This document shows, in pieces, positions 1 to 5,918 of a stretch of 12,037 nt of DNA. Position 1 is the first letter of the stretch, and the number at the start of each line of letters is the position of its first letter. Under the pieces are notes generated by a model. It was not told the DNA's origin. It saw only the letters and a program-made list of their open reading frames with translations, and ran no database searches. A program made the translations under genes and the position numbers. The stretch is from Phycisphaerae bacterium (GTDB lineage: Bacteria > Planctomycetota > Phycisphaerae > Phycisphaerales > SM1A02): positions 1-12,037 of the forward strand of contig JAUIHC010000054.1 of assembly GCA_030432455.1 (NCBI GenBank). Direction: 5' to 3'.

Positions 1-11
1 CGGCGGAGCAG

Positions 12-137
12 CCCCCTCAGTCGCCTTCGGCGACAGCTCCCCCGAAGACGGGGGAGCGGAATTGTGGTGTCGGCGCGCCCCCCGCAATTCCCCTCCCCCG
101 CGTGCGGGGGAGGTGCCCGCGGAGCGGGCGGAGGGGG
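12..137. repeat. REPIN-like palindromic element: two inverted 53-nt arms
   Basis: Two 53-nt arms (12-64 and 85-137) lie head to head around a 20-nt centre. The right arm, reverse-complemented, aligns to the left arm without gaps and matches at about 40 of 53 positions. Each arm carries two hairpins. The left arm has stems 20-25/29-34 (loop TTC) and 36-44/49-57 (loop AAGA). The right arm has 92-100/105-113 (loop CGTG) and 115-120/124-129 (loop GGA). Most differences between arms fall in stems as paired, compensatory changes, or in loops. The arms end in a shared CCCCCTC outside and GAATTG/CAATTC inside. This is the layout of a REP doublet (REPIN). It sits 44 bp beyond the lysine aminotransferase stop, so it could also end or stabilise that transcript. 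Mobility is inferred, not shown. Confidence 0.75.
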
Positions 138-181
138 AACTCGGCAGACTCGGTGATCGATCGAGCCGGCGAAGAAGCCCC

Positions 182-1513
182 CTACGTCGCCGCCCGCTCG
201 AATCGGTTGAGCACCTCGTTCGCCTCGTCCTCGGTGAGGTTCAGCGGGAAGCGAAGTCGGACCGACTTCGGGCCGCAGGGCAGCACGATGAGTCGCTCGT
301 CGTAGCAGCGGCCGATCGCGGCGTTCCGCTGGTCCCCGTCGGGGTAGTCCACCGCGAGCAGCGAGCCGACGCCGCGGACGTTGGTGAACGCCCCGGTGTC
401 CCTCGCGATCCGGCGCAGACCCGTAAGGATCTGCTCGCCGCGGGCGAGGGTGTTGGCCGCGTAGTCGTGCTCGGTGATGAGTTCGATGAAGCGGCGCGAC
501 CGCACCATGTCCACGAGGTTCGAGCCCCAGGTCGAGTTGATGCGGCTCGATCGGACGAAGACGTTGTCCTCGACCTCGTCGATCCGCTTGCCGGCGTAGA
601 TGCCGCAGACCTGCGCCTTCTTGCCGAAGCTGACGATGTCCGGCTCGACGCCCTTGTGCTGCCACATCCACGGCTTGCCGCTGCCGAAGAAGCCGGTCTG
701 CACCTCGTCGTAGCAGAGGAGCGCGTCGGCCCGCGTGCAGAAGTCGCGGAGACCCTGCAGGAACTCCGGCCGGAAGTGGCGATCGCCGCCCTCGCACTGG
801 ATCGGCTCGATGACCACCGCCGCGATCTTGTCGCCGCCTGCGGGGCAGCGGGTGCGGAACGCCTCGAGTTCACCGAGCGCCTGCGCTTCCAGGGCCGCGA
901 CGTCGTTGCAGATGTTGCCGTCGAGGTCGAACTCGCAGCCGGGACTGGAGATTCGCGGCCAGCGGAACTTCGGGAACAGGCCGACCTTGTCCGGCAGCGT
1001 GTTGGTCATGCTGAGCGTGTAGCCCGAGCGACCGTGGAACGCGTACTGGAAGTGGACGATCATCAGGTCGTTCACGTCGTCGTGGAAGCTGGTGCGGCCG
1101 AGTCGCCGGGCCTTCCAGTCGAAGGCGGTCTTGACCGCGTTCTCGACCGCGAGCGAACCGCCCGCGATCCAGAAGTGATGGTCGAACCCCTCCGGCGTGA
1201 CCTTGGTCGCGAACGCGTCCACGAACGAGGCCATCTCGCGCGAGTAGAGGTCGGCGTTGGACGGGTTGGTCTTCGCGGCCCGCAGGAGTTCGCGTTCGAA
1301 CTCCGGCTCGTCGAGACCGGGGTGGTTGTAGCCGAGCGGCCACGAGGCGAAGCAGGTGAAGCAGTCGAGAAAGTCCTCGCCCCGACCGGCGTCGTGGAGC
1401 CACGGTCCGTACGACTTCTCGAGGTCGAGCACCATGTCGTAGCCGTCGGCGAGCTGGTGACGGCCGATGATGTCGTGGACCTGCTTGGGATCGATGATGC
1501 TGGCGACGGGCAT
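182..1513 (-). CDS. lat: L-lysine 6-aminotransferase (class III PLP aminotransferase)
   Basis: The 443-residue product matches the lysine epsilon-aminotransferase family, which moves the 6-amino group of lysine to 2-oxoglutarate. The products are 2-aminoadipate 6-semialdehyde and glutamate, the entry to the aminoadipate route of lysine breakdown. Visible landmarks are the substrate-loop motif EPIQCEGGDRHF (236-247), CYDEVQTGF with the pyridine-nitrogen Asp269, PDIVSFGKKAQVCG with Lys298 aligned to the PLP lysine of class III enzymes, and VRLRFPL near the C-terminus (418-424). The length is close to that of the mycobacterial enzyme. The frame stays open upstream to 1720, but that part has no family-like sequence, so I chose the ATG at 1513, giving MPVASIIDPK. 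No strong Shine-Dalgarno is visible. It is the last gene of the minus-strand block and is followed by the palindromic repeat at 12-137. Confidence 0.93.
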   Translation of the reverse strand: MPVASIIDPKQVHDIIGRHQLADGYDMVLDLEKSYGPWLHDAGRGEDFLDCFTCFASWPLGYNHPGLDEPEFERELLRAAKTNPSNADLYSREMASFVDAFATKVTPEGFDHHFWIAGGSLAVENAVKTAFDWKARRLGRTSFHDDVNDLMIVHFQYAFHGRSGYTLSMTNTLPDKVGLFPKFRWPRISSPGCEFDLDGNICNDVAALEAQALGELEAFRTRCPAGGDKIAAVVIEPIQCEGGDRHFRPEFLQGLRDFCTRADALLCYDEVQTGFFGSGKPWMWQHKGVEPDIVSFGKKAQVCGIYAGKRIDEVEDNVFVRSSRINSTWGSNLVDMVRSRRFIELITEHDYAANTLARGEQILTGLRRIARDTGAFTNVRGVGSLLAVDYPDGDQRNAAIGRCYDERLIVLPCGPKSVRLRFPLNLTEDEANEVLNRFERAAT

Positions 1514-1552
1514 GGTGGCGACTCGGTGGTGGAGCTGGAACGGGCGGGCCGC

Positions 1553-1584
1553 GGTGCGTTCGCCCGCGGGGACAGAAACGCACC
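1553..1584 (-). promoter_or_regulatory. inverted repeat in the leader of lat
   Basis: GGTGCGTT (1553-1560) and AACGCACC (1577-1584) form a perfect 8-bp stem around a 16-nt loop that contains the palindrome CCCGCGGG. It lies 40 to 71 nt upstream of the lat start, on the untranslated side. It could be an operator or a leader hairpin. No T-tract follows on the minus strand, so a simple intrinsic terminator is unlikely. Only the sequence symmetry is seen; the role is inferred. Confidence 0.35.
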
Positions 1585-1647
1585 ATGGTACCCCGGAGGC
1601 CCGGGAGGCCTCGATGGGAACGCCGTCTTCAGCGGTGGTGCCGGGGG

Positions 1648-1890
1648 TCAGCTGGAGCGTCGCTCGGCCGCGAGGCGGCGAGCGGTCGCCACGAGGATCG
1701 CCTCGTGCGAGGCCGCGCACGGCCCGTATTCGGCCAGCAGCAGTCGCCGGGCCGCCCGGAGATCCTCGGCGGACGGCATGCGCTCGGATCGGTCCTCGTG
1801 GCGGGCCGCGACCGTCAGTCGAAGGACGGCGGCGGCCGGCACTCCGGGTCCGGAGGTGCGAGGTCGGGATGGGCGTGCGGTGAGGGCCAT
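1648..1890 (-). CDS. small hypothetical protein
   Basis: An 80-residue frame (ATG at 1890) fills most of the 462-bp interval between the class V aminotransferase and lat, and is co-directional with both. Third codon positions are mostly G or C, as in the neighbouring genes. The C-terminal half, from about residue 38 (MPSAEDLRAARRLLLAEYG and onward), reads as one or two amphipathic alpha-helices ending in RRLAAERRSS. The N-terminal part is Arg/Pro-rich and low in complexity. Other in-frame starts are ATG 1947 and ATG 1779 (about 43 residues). I see no signal peptide, membrane segment or known domain, and no good Shine-Dalgarno. It may be a real small protein, perhaps with a helical DNA- or protein-binding role, but it could also be chance coding in high-GC DNA. 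Confidence 0.4.
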   Translation of the reverse strand: MALTARPSRPRTSGPGVPAAAVLRLTVAARHEDRSERMPSAEDLRAARRLLLAEYGPCAASHEAILVATARRLAAERRSS

Positions 1891-1949
1891 CGTGGGAGAG
1901 ATCGGCGGACCGCAGCGGGTCACTGCGGAAATCCCGGCCGATTCCATCA

Positions 1950-1979
1950 ATCGTACAGGTTCGGTTCAGACGCGGTCAG
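1950..1979 (-). promoter_or_regulatory. candidate sigma70-type promoter for the small ORF / lat
   Basis: On the minus strand, CTGACC (1979-1974) and TACGAT (1955-1950) are separated by 18 nt, each matching four of six positions of the -35 and -10 consensus. The -35 overlaps the stop codon of the upstream aminotransferase gene (1976-1978). The stretch around 1940-1970 is noticeably less GC-rich than its surroundings. If used, it would start transcripts near 1943 and allow the small ORF and lat to be expressed apart from the upstream genes. Matches this short occur by chance. Confidence 0.3.
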
Positions 1980-3202
1980 CGGATCGTGGACTCGATCGCG
2001 TCACAGACCCGGTCCGCCTCGGCGATCTCGTTGTAGTGCACCGCGGACACCCGCACCACGCCGGGCTCGGGTTCGATGTCCATCGCGGTGCAGAGTCGGT
2101 GCGCGTACATGTGTCCGTGACGAATGCCCACGCGGGCGTCGCGGGCCGCGGCGACCAGCGTGGCCGGATCGACCCGGTCGTGCACGAACGAGATCGTCGC
2201 GACTCGGACATCAGGGTCGGCGTTCCCGGGGCCGATGATCCGCACGCCGGGCATCGCGGAGAGTCGATCGAGCAGGCGGGCCTGAACCGGGGTCTCCAGC
2301 GCGGTCATCGCCTCGAATGCCGCCTCGATCGTCGGGCGATCGCAGTCATCGGCACCGAGGTCCACGCCCGCCGGGTGGTCGGCGAGGACGCCCAGCAGCG
2401 GGGCGAGCCCGCACAGACCGGCGCATCCCTCGTGACTCGCGCCGCCCAGTTCATACTTGTAGGGCAGCTCGTCCTCGGGGATGAAGAAGTGATTCGGGCC
2501 GCGGAGCTCCGCGAAGGCGTCGAACCGACCGAACAGACCGCCCATGTGCGGGCCGTAGACCTTGTAGGTGCTCCACGCGTAGAAGTCGCACGTCCATGCG
2601 GCGACGTCGATCGCGCGGTGCGGCGCGAACGCGACCCCATCGACCACCACCCGGGCGCCGACCTCATGGGCGAGCCGCGTCGCGGCGGCGACATCCACGA
2701 TCTCGCCCAGAAGATTCGAGACGTGCGCGAAGGCGAGGATCCGGGTCCGCGACGAGAGCAGGTCCGCCAGATCGTCCAGCGAGAGCGAACCGGTCGCGGG
2801 ATCGACCCGCCACCATCGGATGGTCGCGCCCCGCGCCTCGAGCGCCGTCCAGCACCCGATGTTCGCCTCGTGGCCCTGTTCGCAGACGATGACCTCGTCT
2901 CCGGGCTCGATGGTCGCCGCGTACGCGTGGGCGAGCACGTGAAGCAGGCTGGTGGAACTGGATCCGAGCACGACTCGACCCAGCCCCTCGCCGTTGACGA
3001 ACCGATCCATGAACCGATGCGCCCGCTCGACGGTCGCGGTCGCCCGGTCGCTCGCGGGATATCCCGCGCCGAGCTGGCAGCAGTCGCGCAGCAGATGATG
3101 CCGGATCGCATCCGCGACGCAGGCAGGCACCTGTGAACCACCCGCGTTCTCGAGGAACACGAAGTCGTCGGCGAGGGCGGGGAAGAGGTGGCGGGTGGGC
3201 AT
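1976..3202 (-). CDS. cysteine-desulfurase-like class V aminotransferase (VC1184-type), lacking the catalytic Cys
   Basis: The 408-residue PLP enzyme has the fold-type I aminotransferase V layout. His111 in EQGHEANIG stacks on the cofactor region. VVVDGVAFAPH holds Asp188, which binds the pyridine nitrogen. WSTYKVYGPHMGG holds Lys214, the expected Schiff-base lysine. The STYKVYGPHMGGLFG motif and the VDGVAFAPHRAIDV context are typical of the VC1184 subfamily named after cysteine desulfurases (TIGR01976). The loop that carries the nucleophilic Cys in SufS (RxGxxC) reads RHGHMYA (361-367), with Tyr366 at the Cys position. A true desulfurase is therefore unlikely, and the substrate is unknown. 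The ATG at 3202 gives the family-like N-terminus (LFPALADDFVFLENAGGSQ), but a pyrimidine-rich tract precedes it with no Shine-Dalgarno. It starts 36 bp after the fusion gene stop, which suggests co-transcription. Confidence 0.88.
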   Translation of the reverse strand: MPTRHLFPALADDFVFLENAGGSQVPACVADAIRHHLLRDCCQLGAGYPASDRATATVERAHRFMDRFVNGEGLGRVVLGSSSTSLLHVLAHAYAATIEPGDEVIVCEQGHEANIGCWTALEARGATIRWWRVDPATGSLSLDDLADLLSSRTRILAFAHVSNLLGEIVDVAAATRLAHEVGARVVVDGVAFAPHRAIDVAAWTCDFYAWSTYKVYGPHMGGLFGRFDAFAELRGPNHFFIPEDELPYKYELGGASHEGCAGLCGLAPLLGVLADHPAGVDLGADDCDRPTIEAAFEAMTALETPVQARLLDRLSAMPGVRIIGPGNADPDVRVATISFVHDRVDPATLVAAARDARVGIRHGHMYAHRLCTAMDIEPEPGVVRVSAVHYNEIAEADRVCDAIESTIR

Positions 3203-3238
3203 GGGGGGAAGGAGAGAAGGAAGAATGGGGAATGGGGT
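3203..3238. repeat. purine-rich spacer with AATGGGG heptads
   Basis: The 36-bp gap between two co-directional genes is almost entirely purine on the plus strand. It contains two exact tandem 7-mers, AATGGGG, at 3224-3230 and 3231-3237. The second tract in this window (10189-10230) also has a 7-bp period and RAAYGGR-like units. The tract replaces a normal ribosome-binding site upstream of the 3202 start, so the downstream gene may rely on translational coupling or on a start without Shine-Dalgarno. Confidence 0.55.
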
Positions 3239-5125
3239 TCAGGAATCCTTCCTGCCGCCGAAGAGATTCTCGATGCCCTTGCCGATGCCTTCCTTGAGAT
3301 CCTCGGGAATCTCGATGCCCGTCTTCTTCTTGAGGTTCTCGAGGCCGCGATCGAGTTGGCGATCGACCTCCTGCTTCGCCTTGTCCGCGAGCACTCCGGC
3401 ACCCGCCTCCTTCAGGGCCTCCGCGAACGCCTCCTCGTCGAGCCGGATCCGCGGATCGACGAGTCGGCCGGTCACGAAGAACCGCACGGGCAGTTCGGGG
3501 ATCGTGGCCGACTCGCCGCCGATCGTGATCGTGCTGTCCCGCAGCACGATCTCCAGCGGGGCATCGAGCGTCACGGTCGGCCGCACCCGGAACGTGCCGA
3601 GGAACGCCGCGTCGATCCGTCCGCCGGTGAACGGCGGGTCGTCGGAAGCCACCAGCTGCGACACGATGTCGGCCGAAGGAAGATCACGCAGGATCACGTC
3701 GAAGCCGTTCTCGGTGTGCGCCGTGGCGAGACCGCCCAGGGCGAGATCCGCGGAGAGCGACTCGTCGCTCGACCGGATTCTCATCGCGGGCGGATCCGCG
3801 ACCAGTGCGGGTTCGGTCGACAGTGCGGTCAGCACGATGTCGTAGCTCGGATCCGCATCACTGCCGCGGCGGACGCCGTTCGCCTCGACACGGCGAACCA
3901 GAAGCCGCGGGGCGCCTTCGATGAGATGCGACGCGCGGACTCCGGCGTAGCCGTGCAGCGCGATCTGCTCGCGGAGCCACGCTTCGAGCGATGCCGCGTC
4001 GTCGGCGTCGGGAACCTCCGACACCTCGCCACCCTCGCCCGCCTCGGGAAGGCGGGAGGCGATGTCCTCGATCGTCCGCCGGATCTGTTCGAGTCGGTCC
4101 TTCCAGACCCGGGCGGTCTTCAGATAGTCCTCCAACGACCCGCCGGTCTCGGTGTCGTCGTCGGTGGTGTCCGGCTCGTCGTCCCGGATCCCGTCGGCGC
4201 GCGGCGACTCGACCGGGCGACCGGGTGTGGCGCGGCGTTCGTCGAGCCGCGCGTCCTCGACCTGCACGAGATCGATCGCGAGGCGCCTCCGCAGCAGCGC
4301 GTCGAGATCCAGATCCGCCGAGAGTCGTCCCGCCCGCACGAGATCCTGATCGAGGTGCGCCGGATCGCACACCGCCAGCCCGACCACCGTCGCTCGACCG
4401 CCGAGCCAGTCGATCTCGACCGCCTCGACATCCACCGTGGCACCGTTGGCGCGGGCGAGCGACTGCTCGAGCAGGTCGCGGGCGGTGCCGTTGGACAGCA
4501 TCCACCCCGCCGCGACGGTCACTCCGAGGACGACGACGGCGAGACCGGCACCGGTCCAGCGGATCGGAATGCCTCGCTTCGCGGCGATCGCGGTGAACCC
4601 GCCCTTCGGGACCCCGCCGAAGAACAGCCACGCCGCGAACCGCACGGTGCGACGCGACATCAGCACCTGGAACGCCTCGCTGGTCGTCTCCAGCCCGGCG
4701 AGGGTCGTGCGGAGCCGCCGCACGACGCCGGAGATCACGAGTCCGAGGACGATGCCGACCACGAGTCCGAGCACCAGTCCACCCGTCGCGAGGTAGCTGT
4801 CGAAGCCGAGCCACGCGGTGACCGGGCCGTTGATGAGATCGCGGGCGAGCGGACGGGTGGGGCCGTCGATGACGATGCGACCGATCGCGAAGGCGATCGG
4901 TGCGGTGGCGATCGAGACGAGTGTCGTTCCAGCCGTCACGAGGCCGGCGAGGAAGATGTTCGCGTCGAGCACCAGCAGCAGGATCACTCCGATCACCGCC
5001 GGGACCGTCGCGCCGTTGGTGATGGGGAGGAAGCCGAGCAGGGCCCCGATGACGCACGCGAGCAGGATCTGGATCGGCGTGGCCCGGCCGATCAGCGTGC
5101 GGAGGAACTTGCGAATCGTGAGCAT
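3239..5125 (-). CDS. fused TIGR03546-like membrane domain and TIGR03545/AsmA-like envelope protein
   Basis: The 628-residue protein has two parts. Residues 1-160 start MLTIRKFLRTLIGRATPIQI and contain three or four hydrophobic segments (about 18-36, 42-80 and 112-135), like TIGR03546. Residues 190-628 begin with a transmembrane helix (192-210). A large soluble part follows, with repeated AsmA-type signatures such as VDVEAVEIDWLGGRATVVGL (231-250) and RRLAIDLVQVEDARLDERR (280-298), an acidic linker (303-330) and an amphipathic C-terminal helix region (565-628) ending GIEIPEDLKEGIGKGIENLF (603-622), like TIGR03545. In the family literature as I recall it, these are a two-gene pair confined to bacteria with outer membranes. 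Here they are one frame. ATG 5125 is chosen because GGGAGG lies 5 nt upstream; in-frame ATG 5152 is the alternative. The C-terminal part probably faces the periplasm. The function is unknown, perhaps lipid or envelope homeostasis by analogy with AsmA proteins. Confidence 0.8.
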   Translation of the reverse strand: MLTIRKFLRTLIGRATPIQILLACVIGALLGFLPITNGATVPAVIGVILLLVLDANIFLAGLVTAGTTLVSIATAPIAFAIGRIVIDGPTRPLARDLINGPVTAWLGFDSYLATGGLVLGLVVGIVLGLVISGVVRRLRTTLAGLETTSEAFQVLMSRRTVRFAAWLFFGGVPKGGFTAIAAKRGIPIRWTGAGLAVVVLGVTVAAGWMLSNGTARDLLEQSLARANGATVDVEAVEIDWLGGRATVVGLAVCDPAHLDQDLVRAGRLSADLDLDALLRRRLAIDLVQVEDARLDERRATPGRPVESPRADGIRDDEPDTTDDDTETGGSLEDYLKTARVWKDRLEQIRRTIEDIASRLPEAGEGGEVSEVPDADDAASLEAWLREQIALHGYAGVRASHLIEGAPRLLVRRVEANGVRRGSDADPSYDIVLTALSTEPALVADPPAMRIRSSDESLSADLALGGLATAHTENGFDVILRDLPSADIVSQLVASDDPPFTGGRIDAAFLGTFRVRPTVTLDAPLEIVLRDSTITIGGESATIPELPVRFFVTGRLVDPRIRLDEEAFAEALKEAGAGVLADKAKQEVDRQLDRGLENLKKKTGIEIPEDLKEGIGKGIENLFGGRKDS

Positions 5126-5276
5126 GGTGGCCTCCCGGATCGGGGATGACATCGAGTCGATCCCGCGGCGATGCCGGAGCCTATCCGGTCCGCGCGGTAC
5201 GATTGGTCGAGTGCTCGGCAGCCGGGTTCCGGTCGAGCCCGGACGATTCCAACCGTTCTCGCAGAGGCGCTCGATC

Positions 5277-5918
5277 ATGATCCACGTGCGATGCATCCCT
5301 GTCTGCTCGATCCGGACGGCGGCGATGGCGCTGCTCGCGGGCGCGGTCGCTCTGGGGGGGTGTCGATCCCAGGATCCGGTCGGCGTGAAGCTCACGCTCG
5401 AGGAGTCGGGATCGGGAACGATCGCGGTGTCGGCCTTGAGCGTTCCGGCCGTCGCGGGGATCCTGGAGGGCGACAGCGCCGGGGTGTCGTGGCAGAACGC
5501 CGCGAGGCTCACGCTCGTCACCGGAACCTTCGCCGACCTCGGTGAGGTCCGCATGGACGATCTCGTGGTCGAGTCCGCAGGGTTCTCGCCGACATCGGGC
5601 ACGCTGCGGATCGAGTTTCCCCGGGGGGACGAGGCGAGGTGGTTCCGAACGCTTCACGTCGGTGCCCCGCAGCGGGCGAGCCTCGAGCGATCGCTGGAGC
5701 AGGCCGTCGCCACCGCCGAGCTGCACGAGAACGTGACCATCGCCGTGAAGGTCTCGGGCGCGCGGGTGGCGGGCGGTCTGGTGGATCCCGTCCCGCGGAT
5801 CTCGGTCACTTCGAAGGACGACCTGACCACGCTGATCGCACCCCTCGAGGTGCTCGAGCAGGACGGGCCGCCGATGGTGCTGGTCGTGAACTGGGAACGC
5901 ACCGCTCCGGGCAACTGA
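5277..5918 (+). CDS. small lipoprotein of unknown function
   Basis: The 213-residue protein starts with a lipoprotein signal. It has a basic start (MIHVRCIPVCSIR), a hydrophobic core (AAMALLAGAVA) and a lipobox LGGC with Cys29 as the lipidation site. The mature part is soluble and looks beta-rich, with alternating strands such as VGVKLTLEESGSGTIAVSAL (35-54). A helix lies around 130-150 (QRASLERSLEQAVATAEL), and strands return at the C-terminus (PMVLVVNWERTAPGN). No catalytic motif or known family is recognised. AGAGG about 9 nt before ATG 5277 is a weak ribosome-binding site; an internal ATG at 5325 would give a shorter n-region. The gene diverges from the membrane fusion gene across 151 bp. 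It converges on the acylase gene, whose extended frame overlaps its last 265 bp in antisense. The good lipobox and coherent frame make this the real gene of the overlap. Confidence 0.82.
   Translation: MIHVRCIPVCSIRTAAMALLAGAVALGGCRSQDPVGVKLTLEESGSGTIAVSALSVPAVAGILEGDSAGVSWQNAARLTLVTGTFADLGEVRMDDLVVESAGFSPTSGTLRIEFPRGDEARWFRTLHVGAPQRASLERSLEQAVATAELHENVTIAVKVSGARVAGGLVDPVPRISVTSKDDLTTLIAPLEVLEQDGPPMVLVVNWERTAPGN

Noticed and set aside
20..57. An ordinary Rho-independent terminator for lat
   Set aside because: The hairpins are strong but lack a T-tract on either strand, and they belong to a larger symmetric two-arm element. A termination role is possible but secondary.
62..3136. A 1024-codon open frame on the plus strand
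   Set aside because: It is antisense to lat and the class V aminotransferase, both of which have clear family motifs. It has Arg/Glu/Asp/Val-rich low-information sequence typical of high-GC shadow frames, and no domain.
3188..5149. A 653-codon plus-strand open frame, very rich in Arg, Glu and Asp near its end
   Set aside because: It is antisense to the fusion protein, whose membrane helices, Shine-Dalgarno and family motifs are convincing. The charged composition is the mirror of the hydrophobic codons on the other strand.
5126..5276. Divergent promoters between the fusion gene and the lipoprotein gene
   Set aside because: Promoters are expected here, and a TACGAT occurs at 5198-5203, but no matching -35 with proper spacing was found on either strand, so no site is called.
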